Counted from the first letter of the stretch, positions 43,238 through 53,872 are shown. The stretch is DNA of 64,000 bases from Amycolatopsis japonica (GCF_000732925.1 NZ_CP008953.1:8673001-8737000); one strand, 5' to 3'. The notes: generated by a model not told the origin, from the letters alone. Made by a program: numbers and translations.

Positions 43238-45835
43238 TCAGTCCACCCGCGTGACCGTCAGGGCGTCCGACGCCTCCTGGGCCGGGATGTCCACCCGGAC
43301 CGTGTCGCCGTCCCGGATCTCACCGGCCAGCAACTGCTTCGCCAGCTTGTCGCCGATCGCCGACTGCACGAGCCGCCGCAGCGGCCGCGCGCCGTAGATC
43401 GGGTCGAAGCCGTTCAGCGCGAGCCACTCGCGTGCCCCGTCGGTGACCTCCAGCGTCAGGCGGCGCCGCGAAAGCCGCGTGGCGAGCCGCTCGATCTGGA
43501 TGTCCACAATGGACGTCAGCTCGTCGGTGCCCAGCGCGTGGAAGACCACGATGTCGTCCAACCGGTTCAGGAACTCCGGTTTGAACTGCCGCTGCACCAC
43601 CGACATCACCGCGTCGTTGCGCTGACGCTCGTCGAGCGCCGGGTCGGCGATGGCCTGCGAGCCGAGGTTCGACGTCAGCACCAGGATGGTGTTGCGGAAG
43701 TCGACCGTGCGGCCCTGGCCGTCGGTGAGCCGTCCGTCGTCGAGCACCTGCAGGAGCACGTCGAACACGTCCGGGTGCGCCTTCTCGACCTCGTCCAGCA
43801 GCACCACCGAATACGGCCGCCTGCGCACCGACTCGGTCAGCTGCCCGCCCTGGTCGTAGCCGACGTAGCCCGGGGGCGCACCGACCAGGCGCGCCACCGA
43901 GTGCTTCTCGGCGTACTCGCTCATGTCGATCCGCAGCATCGCGCGCTCGTCGTCGAACAGGAACTCCGCCAACGCCTTCGCCAGCTCGGTCTTGCCGACA
44001 CCGGTCGGGCCGAGGAACAGGAACGAACCGGTCGGCCGGTCGGGGTCGGCGACGCCGGCCCGGGTGCGGCGCACCGCGTCCGAGACGACCTGCACGGCCT
44101 CCTTCTGGCCGACGACCCGCTTGCCGAGCTCCTCCTCCATCCGGAGCAGCTTGCCCGTCTCGCCTTCCAGCAGCCGCCCGGCCGGGATGCCGGTCCACGC
44201 GCTGACCACGTCGGCGACGTCGTCCGCGCTGACCTCCTCCTTGAGCATGACGTTCTGCTGGCTGACCTCGTTCGCCTCGGTCGCGGCCTGGAACTCCTTC
44301 TCCAGCGCGGGAATCCGGCCGTAGCGGAGTTCGGCGGCCTTGCCGAGGTCGCCGTCGCGTTCGGCGCGTTCGGACTCGCCGCGCAGCTGCTCCAGCTGCT
44401 CCTTGAGTTCGCGGACGCGTTCGATCGAGCCCTTCTCGTTCTGCCAGCGCGCGGTCAGCGCGGTCAGCGTTTCCCGCTTTTCGGCCAGTTCCGAGCGCAG
44501 CGCGGCGAGGCGTTCCTTGGACGCGGCATCGTCCTCTTTGGACAACGCCATCTCCTCGATCTCCATCCGCCGCACGGCGCGCTCGACCTCGTCGATCTCG
44601 ACGGGCCGCGAGTCGATCTCCATGCGGAGCTTCGAAGCGGCCTCGTCGACCAGGTCGATCGCCTTGTCCGGCAGGAACCGGGCGGTGATGTAGCGGTCGG
44701 ACAGCGTCGCGGCGGCGACCAGCGCGGCGTCGGTGATGCGCACACCGTGGTGCACCTCGTACCGCTCCTTGAGCCCGCGCAGGATGGCGATGGTGTCCTC
44801 AGGGGACGGTTCGCCGACCAGCACCTGCTGGAAACGCCGCTCCAGCGCGGCGTCCTTCTCGATGTGCTCGCGGTACTCGTCGAGCGTGGTCGCGCCGACC
44901 ATCCGCAACTCGCCGCGGGCGAGCATCGGCTTGATCATGTTGCCCGCGTCCATCGCGCCCTCACCGGTCGCGCCGGCGCCGACGATGGTGTGCAGCTCGT
45001 CGATGAAGGTGACGACCTCGCCCGCGGAGTCGGTGATCTCCTTGAGCACGGCCTTCAGCCGCTCTTCGAACTCGCCGCGGAACTTGGCGCCCGCGACCAT
45101 CGAGCCGAGGTCCAGCGCCACCACGCGCTTGCCGCGCAGCGACTCCGGCACGTCACCGGCGACGATGCGCTGGGCGAGCCCTTCGACGATGGCCGTCTTC
45201 CCGACGCCGGGTTCGCCGATCAGCACCGGGTTGTTCTTGGTGCGGCGCGAGAGCACCTGCACCACGCGGCGGATCTCGGTGTCACGGCCGATCACCGGAT
45301 CCAGCTCGCCCGCCCGGGCGCGCTCGGTCAGGTCGACGCCGTACTTCTCCAGCGCCTTGAACGTGCTTTCGGGATCGGCGCTGGTGATCCGCGCGGAGCC
45401 GCGCACCTTGGCGAACGCCTCGCGCAGCGCGTCCGGGGTGGCGCCGTGCCGTTTGAGCAGCTCGGCCACCGGCCCGCCTTCGGTGGCGAGGCCGACGAGG
45501 AGGTGCTCCGTCGAGACGTATTCGTCGCCGAGTTCGGTCGCGAGCTTCTGCGCGTGCGTCAGCGCCTTGACGGCGTTCGTGTCGAACTGCGGGCTCGACA
45601 CGGTGGCGCCGGTCGCCGACGGCAACGCCGCGATCAGCGGCTCCAGCTCCTTGTGCACCTGCGCCGGATCGGCCCCGACCGCGGTCAGCAGCGGTGCGGT
45701 GAGCCCCTCACCCTGCGCCAGCAGGGCGCCGAGCAGGTGTGCGGCGGCCACGTGCGGGTTTCCCGCCATCGTGGCCGCCTGGGCCGCCGACGAGATCGCC
45801 TGCTGGGTCTTCGTGGTCGGGTTGAAAGCGTCCAT
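43238..45835 (-). CDS. clpB: ATP-dependent disaggregase ClpB
   Basis: 865-residue Hsp100 protein that reactivates aggregated proteins with DnaK. Domain order: Clp-N repeats (about 1-145), AAA1 with GEPGVGKTAIVEG, coiled-coil M-domain (about 400-530), AAA2 with GPTGVGKTELAKALAEFLF and RIDMSEY, C-terminal D2-small domain. ATG 45835 follows GAGGTGAGGG. A HAIR operator at 45892-45912 shows control by HspR, encoded in this window. Confidence 0.97.
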   Translation of the reverse strand: MDAFNPTTKTQQAISSAAQAATMAGNPHVAAAHLLGALLAQGEGLTAPLLTAVGADPAQVHKELEPLIAALPSATGATVSSPQFDTNAVKALTHAQKLATELGDEYVSTEHLLVGLATEGGPVAELLKRHGATPDALREAFAKVRGSARITSADPESTFKALEKYGVDLTERARAGELDPVIGRDTEIRRVVQVLSRRTKNNPVLIGEPGVGKTAIVEGLAQRIVAGDVPESLRGKRVVALDLGSMVAGAKFRGEFEERLKAVLKEITDSAGEVVTFIDELHTIVGAGATGEGAMDAGNMIKPMLARGELRMVGATTLDEYREHIEKDAALERRFQQVLVGEPSPEDTIAILRGLKERYEVHHGVRITDAALVAAATLSDRYITARFLPDKAIDLVDEAASKLRMEIDSRPVEIDEVERAVRRMEIEEMALSKEDDAASKERLAALRSELAEKRETLTALTARWQNEKGSIERVRELKEQLEQLRGESERAERDGDLGKAAELRYGRIPALEKEFQAATEANEVSQQNVMLKEEVSADDVADVVSAWTGIPAGRLLEGETGKLLRMEEELGKRVVGQKEAVQVVSDAVRRTRAGVADPDRPTGSFLFLGPTGVGKTELAKALAEFLFDDERAMLRIDMSEYAEKHSVARLVGAPPGYVGYDQGGQLTESVRRRPYSVVLLDEVEKAHPDVFDVLLQVLDDGRLTDGQGRTVDFRNTILVLTSNLGSQAIADPALDERQRNDAVMSVVQRQFKPEFLNRLDDIVVFHALGTDELTSIVDIQIERLATRLSRRRLTLEVTDGAREWLALNGFDPIYGARPLRRLVQSAIGDKLAKQLLAGEIRDGDTVRVDIPAQEASDALTVTRVD

Positions 45836-45891
45836 CCCTCACCTCGTACTAGGTCTTGCAAAGCTCTGTCGACAGGTACAACGTCAGGAAA

Positions 45892-45912
45892 GTTGAGTCT
45901 GTTCCACTCAAC
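45892..45912. promoter_or_regulatory. HAIR element (HspR operator) before clpB
   Basis: GTTGAGT-N7-ACTCAAC, matching the CTTGAGT-N7-ACTCAAG consensus except the outer base pair. It is 57 bp upstream of the clpB start codon, between clpB and the MFS gene. Confidence 0.93.
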
Positions 45913-45923
45913 TCCGAAAAGTT

Positions 45924-47108
45924 TCAGCCCCCGGTCGGGGAGACGGCCTCCGCGGGCAGCCGCGGACCCACCCGGCCGAGGCCGACGACGGCGGTGCAGG
46001 CGCACGCGGCCACGAGCACCCACGGGATCCAGACTGCCACGGAGAACAGCGCGACGACGGCCGGAGCGATCACCGCGGCGAGCGTGAACGCGTATTGGAA
46101 GGCCGCCAGATATCGGCCCCGCGCCTCCGGCGGCGCCGCCGCTTCGGCCAGCGCCCCGGAGCGCGGACCGAACGCGAGATCGCCCGCGGCCAGCACGAGG
46201 GTCGCGCCGAGCAGGTAAACCGGCTGGAACACCTTCGGCACGAACACCACCATCAGGCAGGCGAGGCACCACACCGCGAACAACGCCGAACCCGCGCGCA
46301 TCGCGGCGATCCGGGTCAGCTTCCTGGTCAGCCGCAGCCCGACGACTCCACCCAGACTGGTGACGACGGTGAGCAGCGCGATGATCGCCCCAGGTAGCCA
46401 TCGAGGCCCCTGCAACGCATTGAAGACGTACACGGGCATTCCGATGAGGAAGAAGTCCATCGTGAGCGCGAAGAGACCGCTGAACACGATGAGCGCCAGG
46501 TACGGACGGTCCCGCCAGACCCGCACGGACCCCGGGCACCGCCGCAGGTGCCGAGGGGCGGGCGTCACGAGAGTCGAGAGGATGGCGGCGGCGATGACGA
46601 AGGTGGCGACGTCGATCATCACGGCGACGTAGAGGCCTTCGCGCCCGATCCAGACCAGCAGCCCTGCCGCCGCGAGCCCGCCCAGCCCGAAGCCCGCGGA
46701 GCGGACCATCGCGGCTTCGGCGAACGGCCGGTCCTTCGGCCCTTCGCCCGCGACGTCGGCGATGAGCGAGAACTGCGAGCTGTAGAACAGCTGCTGCCCT
46801 GCCGCGAGCATGACGGACGCGCCGACGACCCCGGCGAACCCACGGGCCAGCAGGAAGGCGCCCACCCCGGCGGCCTGCAGGACGTGGGCGCAGATCATCA
46901 CCGTCCGCGGGCCGATCAGGTCGACGAGCCGCCCGGCGAACGCGGGGACGAGCAGGCCGGCCAGCGCACCGAGAGTGACCGCACTCCCCGCCTGAGCGAG
47001 GGGGAGACCCACCACGCGGATGACGAAGACCAGCCCGAGCGGGAGGAACAGTCCCGAGCCGAAGTTGTCGATTCCCAAGGCGACCAGCAATGCGACCCGG
47101 TTACGCAC
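45924..47108 (-). CDS. MFS transporter
   Basis: 394 residues with about twelve membrane helices, including DNFGSGLFLPLGLVFVIRVVGLPL in helix 1 and GRLVDLIGPRTVMI as motif A. The layout fits the DHA1/MdfA-like exporters. Codirectional with clpB, its stop is 12 bp upstream of the HAIR element. A MarR gene starts upstream. Substrate unknown. Confidence 0.9.
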   Translation of the reverse strand: MRNRVALLVALGIDNFGSGLFLPLGLVFVIRVVGLPLAQAGSAVTLGALAGLLVPAFAGRLVDLIGPRTVMICAHVLQAAGVGAFLLARGFAGVVGASVMLAAGQQLFYSSQFSLIADVAGEGPKDRPFAEAAMVRSAGFGLGGLAAAGLLVWIGREGLYVAVMIDVATFVIAAAILSTLVTPAPRHLRRCPGSVRVWRDRPYLALIVFSGLFALTMDFFLIGMPVYVFNALQGPRWLPGAIIALLTVVTSLGGVVGLRLTRKLTRIAAMRAGSALFAVWCLACLMVVFVPKVFQPVYLLGATLVLAAGDLAFGPRSGALAEAAAPPEARGRYLAAFQYAFTLAAVIAPAVVALFSVAVWIPWVLVAACACTAVVGLGRVGPRLPAEAVSPTGG

Positions 47109-47183
47109 AGATACGACGCTACCGGCGTCACAGCGCTACGAAAGGTCCGTTCAGTCAAGACCGGCGGGTAGCAACGGCCGCCG

Positions 47184-47648
47184 TCAAACGTCGCAGGTCC
47201 GCACGGACAGGGCGGCGCGGACGTCGGCGTTCATCTCCGCCAGGCGGGTGGTCAGTTCGAGGACCTTTTCGTCGTCCCAGCCGCCCAGCGCGCGCTCCAT
47301 GAACTCCAGATAACCGGCCCGTCTGCGGCCCAGCTCCGCGCGCCCGCGCTCGGAGATGCTGATGATCGACGCGCGGCCGTCTTCGGGCGCCGGACGGCGG
47401 TCGACCATGCCCGCCGCGGACAGCTGGGAAATTTGACGACTTACGACCGAAAGGTCCACAAAGCGTCGTTTGGCCAATTCGGAAGGGCGTGCCTCGCCGT
47501 GCTTCGCCAGATCCGACAGCAGCATCGCGGCCGCCGGATGCAGCCCGGGGTCGTCCTGCCACGCCTGCATTATCCAGGCGTGCTGCAGCTGCGAGGCGGC
47601 CTTCAACTCACGCATCAGCTCGACCCTGGCGTCGTCCGCGGAGCTCAT
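47184..47648 (-). CDS. MarR family regulator
   Basis: 154 residues from ATG 47648 (GGGAGG upstream). Winged helix ARPSELAKRRFVDLSVVSRQISQLSAAGMVDRRPAPEDGRASIISI is typical. The MFS gene 75 bp downstream on the same strand is a plausible target. A palindrome before its start suggests autoregulation. Confidence 0.92.
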   Translation of the reverse strand: MSSADDARVELMRELKAASQLQHAWIMQAWQDDPGLHPAAAMLLSDLAKHGEARPSELAKRRFVDLSVVSRQISQLSAAGMVDRRPAPEDGRASIISISERGRAELGRRRAGYLEFMERALGGWDDEKVLELTTRLAEMNADVRAALSVRTCDV

Positions 47649-47665
47649 CGGTCCCTCCCGGCTAC

Positions 47666-47678
47666 TTGTACAGTACAA
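47666..47678. promoter_or_regulatory. TTGTAC-A-GTACAA palindrome before MarR gene
   Basis: A perfect 13-bp palindrome 17 bp upstream of the MarR start. It lies in the divergent 270-bp region shared with the first flavohemoglobin-like gene. Confidence 0.6.
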
Positions 47679-47918
47679 CTTTATTCGGCGACACTTGCGT
47701 AAGACAACTATTTACCTCGTGAGATCGCCCACTGTGGACCGGCTTCGAGTACACCCGTCCGGAGCAACGATGCGGGCAAAAGGTCTCTCGGCGGCTAGTC
47801 TCGCGAACGAGCCGGAACTCAGCCGACCGGCCGACAGCCACTGACCGGAGAGGTGAATGATCCGTGAATTCTTCTCCAGTGGACCCTCGTACGTGAATCC
47901 GGGGAACTGTCTTCCGGT

Positions 47919-49124
47919 ATGCGCTTCCCGATCAGCGACTCCCAGCCCGTGACGGCCGACGCGGTCAGCCCGGTCCCGCGGTCTTCGGCGCCGCGTGAAG
48001 CACCGCCCGCCGTCACCGCGATGGTGCGGCTCATCCGGGACACCTGGGCGAAGTCGGAACCCTTCATCCCGGAGATCTCGCAGTTCTTCTACGGGATGCT
48101 GTTCACCCTCGCACCTGCCACCCGCGACTTCTTCCCGATCAACATGGAGGTCCAGCGCGGCAGGCTGGTCCGCGCGCTGGTCCACATCGTGCAGATGGTC
48201 GACCGGCCGGACGACCTCGTCCCGTTCCTGACCCAGCTCGGCCGCGACCACCGCAAGTTCGGCGTCATCCCGCGGCACTACGAGGCCGTCGGCACCGCGC
48301 TGCTCGCCTCGCTCAAGAACCACCTCGGTCCGGACTGGACACCCGAGGTCGAACGGGCCTGGGCGGAGGCGTTCACCATCGTCGCCCGCGCGATGCAGGA
48401 GGCCGCCGCGGCCGACGTCAACCCGGCGTCGTGGTCGGCGACCGTACTCGAACACCGGCGGCTCACCTGGGATCTCGCCCTGGTCCGCGTCCAGCCCGAA
48501 TTCCCGGTGCCCTACCTGCCCGGCCAGTACATGAGCGTCGAAGTACCGCAGCGGCCGAGGCTCTGGCGCTACCTTTCGCCGGCGAACGCGCCGCGCGAGG
48601 ACGGCGGCATCGAGTTCCACGTGCGCGCGGTCGACGGCGGCTGGGTGTCGCGCGCCATCGTGAGCCACACGCAGCCCGGCGACGTCTGGCGGCTCGGACC
48701 GCCGCTCGGCAGGCTTTCGGTCGACCGGACCGACGGCCGCGACGTCCTGATGATCGCGGGCGGCACCGGTGTCGCGCCGCTGCGCGCCATCTTGGACGAT
48801 CTGGCGCAGTGGGGCGAGAACCCGAAGGTGCAGTTGTTCTACGGCGGACCGTCGCGTGAGGACCTCTACGACCTCGACGAGTTGCGCGCCCTGGCGGCCA
48901 CGAACCCGTGGCTCACCGTGACCCCGGTGGTCGAACACGGCGAAGAAGCCCCCGGCTGCGTGCAGGGCACGCTCGCGGAAGCCGTTACACAGCAAGGATC
49001 CTGGCCGGGACACCGGATCCTCGTCGCCGGCTCGCCCGCGATGATCCGGGCGACGGTGTCCCGGATGCTGGTCGCGGGCAGCGCGCTCGACCAGATCGCG
49101 TACGACCCCTTCACCATCGACTAG
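47919..49124 (+). CDS. Flavohemoglobin-like protein 1 (globin + FAD/NAD reductase)
   Basis: 401 residues. Globin domain (about 30-165) with the B10-type Tyr58 in FFYGMLF, FFPINM, and proximal His111 in LGRDHRKFG. Reductase domain with WRYLSPA for FAD, GGTGVAPL for NAD and AGSPAMIRAT near the end. The family oxidises nitric oxide to nitrate or acts as an O2-linked reductase. The N-terminal 30 residues are extra. A second gene of the same layout follows. Confidence 0.9.
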   Translation: MRFPISDSQPVTADAVSPVPRSSAPREAPPAVTAMVRLIRDTWAKSEPFIPEISQFFYGMLFTLAPATRDFFPINMEVQRGRLVRALVHIVQMVDRPDDLVPFLTQLGRDHRKFGVIPRHYEAVGTALLASLKNHLGPDWTPEVERAWAEAFTIVARAMQEAAAADVNPASWSATVLEHRRLTWDLALVRVQPEFPVPYLPGQYMSVEVPQRPRLWRYLSPANAPREDGGIEFHVRAVDGGWVSRAIVSHTQPGDVWRLGPPLGRLSVDRTDGRDVLMIAGGTGVAPLRAILDDLAQWGENPKVQLFYGGPSREDLYDLDELRALAATNPWLTVTPVVEHGEEAPGCVQGTLAEAVTQQGSWPGHRILVAGSPAMIRATVSRMLVAGSALDQIAYDPFTID

Positions 49125-49364
49125 GCAATTCGATTCCACAATGGTGTTCGGCCGCGTTACGTGATCTCGTAAACACGGAGAAAAACCCACCCGATCGGCC
49201 GATCACGCATTCCTTTACTTAGTGCCAGACGGGGTTGACGGCGCGTATATCGTTTGCTCCGTTCGAGCGGGAAACAAACATTCGTGGATCCTTTCGCGAC
49301 TTTCGGGCATACAGTCGAGAACCCTCGGGGGAACACGAGCACGATGACATCGGGTCTGGAGAAT

Positions 49365-50606
49365 ATGCCCGATCCAACTGGAGAAAATCGTTCACCCATG
49401 ACCGCCGAAACAGTGAAGTACGAGCATCCGCCCAGTTCGTCCAGATCCTCACCGATTCCCGTCCCACCCTTGATCGAGACGCCGACGGCGGACAAGTCCG
49501 TCCAGCTGGCCAAGCTCATCAGGGAGAGTTTCGCCGCCGTCGAAACGAAGTCCGAGGAGTTGTCCCAATACTTCTACGGGGCGCTCTTCGCCGTTTCGCC
49601 CGACGCCAGGGCGCTCTTCCCGATCAACATGGCCACGCAGCGAAATCGTTTGCTGCGCGCCCTCGTCTACGTCGTGCAGATGGTGGACCGGCCCGACGAA
49701 CTGGCCACCTTCCTCGGCCAGCTCGGCCGGGACCACCGGAAGTTCGATGTCCTCGGCCGCCATTACGACGCCGTCGGCGTCGCACTGATCGCCGCGTTGA
49801 AAAGGTTCTTGAAGGACGACTGGACTCCCGAGGTGGAGGACGCCTGGGTCACCGCGTACGGCGTCATTTCGAAGAGCATGCGCGAGGCCGCGGGCAAGGA
49901 GGTCGGGCCGGCGTGGTGGAAGGCGACCGTCATCGAACACCGCGTCGTGTCCCGTGACGTCGCCATCGTCAAGGTGCGCACCGATCAGCCGCTGCCGTAC
50001 CGGGCCGGCGGCTATGTGAGCGTCGAGGTCCCGCAACGGCCGCGGATGTGGCGGTACTTCTCGCCCGCCACCGCGCCGCACGACGACGGGACGATGGAGT
50101 TCCACGTGCACGCCGTGCGCGGCGGCTGGGTCTCGCGCGCGATCGTCCACCACACCCGGTTCGGCGACGTCTGGCGCCTCGGCCCGTCGCTCGGCGCGCT
50201 TTCGGTGAATCACACGGAAAGCCGTCCGCTGCTGATGATCGGCGGCGGCACCGGCGTCGCGCCGTTGCTCGCCCTGCTCGACGACATGTCGCGCTGGAAG
50301 AACAACCCGCCGGTGCACCTCTTCTTCGGCGGGCGCCGTCCGGAAGACCTCTACGCCCTCGACGAACTCCGCGGGCTCACCGTCACCTGCCCTTGGCTGA
50401 CGGTGACACCGGTGACCGAGGAAGGCGCCGTCACCGGCGGCGACCGCGGCACGCTGGCGACGGCGGTGACGCAGCGCGGGGCCTGGAAGGAGCGTGACGT
50501 GTACGTCGCCGGGTCGCCGTCGATGATCCGGGCGACCATCGCGAAACTGCTCGCCGCGGGCACGGACCTCGGCCGGATCAAGTACGACCCCTTCACCCTG
50601 GACTGA
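49365..50606 (+). CDS. Flavohemoglobin-like protein 2 (globin + FAD/NAD reductase)
   Basis: 413 residues from ATG 49365, chosen for the TGGAG four bases upstream; ATG 49344 or 49398 are alternatives. It has the same globin (FFPINM-like LFPINM, proximal His in LGRDHRKFD) and reductase (WRYFSPA, GGTGVAPLLALLD, AGSPSMIRAT) motifs as its upstream paralogue. A 50-60 residue N-terminal tail rich in Pro, Ser and Thr is unlike the first copy. Tandem duplication is evident; separate roles are unknown. Confidence 0.9.
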   Translation: MPDPTGENRSPMTAETVKYEHPPSSSRSSPIPVPPLIETPTADKSVQLAKLIRESFAAVETKSEELSQYFYGALFAVSPDARALFPINMATQRNRLLRALVYVVQMVDRPDELATFLGQLGRDHRKFDVLGRHYDAVGVALIAALKRFLKDDWTPEVEDAWVTAYGVISKSMREAAGKEVGPAWWKATVIEHRVVSRDVAIVKVRTDQPLPYRAGGYVSVEVPQRPRMWRYFSPATAPHDDGTMEFHVHAVRGGWVSRAIVHHTRFGDVWRLGPSLGALSVNHTESRPLLMIGGGTGVAPLLALLDDMSRWKNNPPVHLFFGGRRPEDLYALDELRGLTVTCPWLTVTPVTEEGAVTGGDRGTLATAVTQRGAWKERDVYVAGSPSMIRATIAKLLAAGTDLGRIKYDPFTLD

Positions 50607-50765
50607 GGTGATACTTCGTTCGTATTAGGCCGATCGGCTGTTCCACCTGGGCCCGACGCAGCAGTAGGTCAGTGAATCATTGACCACGGTCACCGGCGGA
50701 TTTATGGTCTAGACCACATTGCTCCCCCTCACGGGAACACCGTCGTTCCATCCCCAGGAGCCGGC

Positions 50766-51521
50766 ATGACCGTCAAACGCAAGCTCGTGGCAGCCGCCGC
50801 CGGTGCGATCCTCGCCCCGATCGCCATCGTGGCCATCCCGCAGGTGGCCAGCGCCCACGGCTATGTGCTGTCCCCGCCCAGCCGCCAGGCGAACTGCGCC
50901 CAAGGCAAGGTTTCCGGCTGCGGCGCCATCGTCTACGAACCGCAGAGCGTCGAAGGCCCCAAGGGGCTCCGCAGCTGCAACGGCGGCCTTCCCGGATTCG
51001 CCGAGCTCAACGACGAGTCGAAGCCGTGGCCCGCCGCGTCGGTCGGCAACAGCGTGACCTTCAGCTGGAAGTTCACCGCCTACCACCGGACCACGAACTA
51101 CGAGTACTACATCGGTGGCACCAAGATCGCCGACATCAGCGGGAACAACTCCGCGCCGAAGGACCCGACGTCGCACACGGTGAGCCTGAACGGCTTCAGC
51201 GGCCGCCAGAAGGTGCTCGCCATCTGGAACATCGCGGACACGCCGATGGCCTTCTACAGCTGCATCGACCTGCAGATCGGCGGCGGCACCCCGCCCACCA
51301 GCACCAGCAACCCGCCGACCACCAGCAACCCGCCCACGACGTCGAACCCGCCGACCAGCACCGGCAACCCGCCCACCGGCGGCACCTGGGCGGCCGGGAC
51401 GTCCTACGCGGTCGGCAACACGGTGACCTACGGCGGCGCGACCTACCGCTGCCAGATGGCGCATACCGCGATCCAAGGCTGGGAACCGCCGAACACCCCC
51501 GCGCTGTGGACGCGGCAGTGA
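50766..51521 (+). CDS. AA10 lytic polysaccharide monooxygenase with CBM5/12
   Basis: 251 residues. The signal peptide ends ASA, so mature His31 (HGYV) is the N-terminal copper ligand; the second His of the brace is in TAYHRTT. After the AA10 domain comes a Thr/Pro/Ser-rich linker with repeated TSNPPT and a C-terminal chitin-binding CBM5/12-like domain (TWAAGTSYAVGNTVTYGG). Oxidative cleavage of chitin or cellulose. The start of the DUF305 gene overlaps its stop. Confidence 0.94.
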   Translation: MTVKRKLVAAAAGAILAPIAIVAIPQVASAHGYVLSPPSRQANCAQGKVSGCGAIVYEPQSVEGPKGLRSCNGGLPGFAELNDESKPWPAASVGNSVTFSWKFTAYHRTTNYEYYIGGTKIADISGNNSAPKDPTSHTVSLNGFSGRQKVLAIWNIADTPMAFYSCIDLQIGGGTPPTSTSNPPTTSNPPTTSNPPTSTGNPPTGGTWAAGTSYAVGNTVTYGGATYRCQMAHTAIQGWEPPNTPALWTRQ

Positions 51522-52114
51522 AGCTGGCCCTCGTTCTCGTCGCCGGTCTCGTGGCCCTCGCGGGCTGCGGGACCGGTGATGGCTCATCCACCAACGCCGG
51601 CGCCCCGATCTCCCCGGTTTCCCAGTCGGCCGGGGCGTCCGCGGAGTACAACGACGCCGACGTGATGTTCCTGCAGATGATGATCGCCCACAACGACCAG
51701 GGCGTGGAGATCGTCAAGCTGGTCAAGGCCAAGCAGGGGCAGAAGCAGGAGCTCAAGGACCTCGCGGCCGCCATCGAGGCGACCCAGCAGACCGAGACGA
51801 CCGACATGCGGAACCGGCTGAAGGCCTGGGGCAAACCCGAGACGGGTTCCATGGACCCGAAGGCGCACCACCATCACGGTGGCGACGGGCTCACCGACAA
51901 GGGCCTGCTCGACGCACTGTCCAAAAAGGATGGTGCGGAGTTCAGTCTGGACTTCGCCGACATCTTCGTGGCGCACCAGCACAACGGGGTCGCGCTGGCG
52001 AGGACCGAGCTGAAGGACGGGAAGAACCCCGAGTCGAAGGCGCTGGCCCAGCGGATCCAGGACTCGCGCACCGGCGAGGTCCAGCAGATCCGGACCCTCG
52101 TCCCCGGCCAATGA
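51518..52114 (+). CDS. DUF305 lipoprotein, His- and Met-rich
   Basis: 198 residues from GTG 51518, which overlaps the LPMO stop by GTGA. Signal peptide with lipobox ALAGC (Cys17). The DUF305 core has MFLQMMIAHNDQG and FADIFVAHQHNG, and an HHHHGG stretch lies between. DUF305 members include the copper-binding protein CopM of cyanobacteria. The coupling with a copper enzyme suggests copper supply; this is inference. Confidence 0.88.
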   Translation: MKLALVLVAGLVALAGCGTGDGSSTNAGAPISPVSQSAGASAEYNDADVMFLQMMIAHNDQGVEIVKLVKAKQGQKQELKDLAAAIEATQQTETTDMRNRLKAWGKPETGSMDPKAHHHHGGDGLTDKGLLDALSKKDGAEFSLDFADIFVAHQHNGVALARTELKDGKNPESKALAQRIQDSRTGEVQQIRTLVPGQ

Positions 52115-52115
52115 C

Positions 52116-52135
52116 GCATTCAGAGGACTAAATGC
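52116..52135. repeat. 20-bp B half element
   Basis: GCATTCAGAGGACTAAATGC, directly after the DUF305 stop. With 52218-52237 it brackets the 57-bp hairpin. Confidence 0.8.
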
Positions 52136-52139
52136 GTGA

Positions 52140-52196
52140 AGTACGTGAAGGCCCCCTTCATTGCGTCTAGCGCAGTGAAGGGGGCCTTCACGTACT
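52140..52196. repeat. 57-bp hairpin (family C)
   Basis: 26-bp arms beginning AGTACGTGAAGGCCCCC with one mismatch around a TCTAG loop. Near-copy of 1247-1303. It lies between the convergent DUF305 and hspR genes. Confidence 0.88.
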
Positions 52197-52217
52197 CACG
52201 AGGGCTGGCGACCCGCG

Positions 52218-52237
52218 GCATTCAGAGGACTAATTGC
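52218..52237. repeat. 20-bp B half element supplying the hspR stop codon
   Basis: GCATTCAGAGGACTAATTGC. On the minus strand CGC AAT TAG gives the final Arg-Asn-stop of HspR, in the same codon phase as for the GH76 gene. Confidence 0.85.
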
Positions 52238-52663
52238 GTTTTTTGGGCTTCCAGACCACGAGGGCCGTCTGCTGCCGCAAGGGAACGAGATCCTTGCGGT
52301 AGGAGGCGTGCACGGCCGCGGCCGTCTGTTCGGCGGTGAGGTACGCCGCCGTGAGCTCCTCGGTCAGTTCGGCGATGCGCGCGCGGAGCGCGTCGACCTG
52401 GTTCTCCAGCTCGATGATCCGCTTGATGCCCGCGAGGTTGACACCGTCCTCTTGGGACAGTCGCTGCACTTCGCGCAGCAACGCGATGTCCCGCATCGAG
52501 TAACGCCGTCCACCACCGGAGGTCCGGCCCGGCGACACGAGACCCTGGCGGTCGTAGGACCGCAGGGTCTGCGCGTGCAGGCCGGAAAGCTGTGCCGCCA
52601 CCGAAATGACGAACACCGGGGTGTCCTCGTCCGCACCGTGCGGCAGCCCGCCGAACATCGTGC

Positions 52664-52667
<4 letters not shown>
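52230..52667 (-). CDS. hspR: Heat-shock repressor HspR
   Basis: 145-residue MerR-family repressor. FVISVAAQLSGLHAQTLRSYDRQGLVSPGRTSGGGRRYSMRDIALLREVQRL is the HTH and wing; a coiled coil (about 85-120) follows. It binds HAIR elements with DnaK as co-repressor. GTG 52667 overlaps the dnaJ stop. HAIR sites at 45892, 56533 and 56589 are its apparent targets. Confidence 0.95.
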
Positions 52668-53839
<1,172 letters not shown>

Positions 53840-53872
53840 CGAACGTCTCCTCCTTTCACGCCGTATCGCCGA

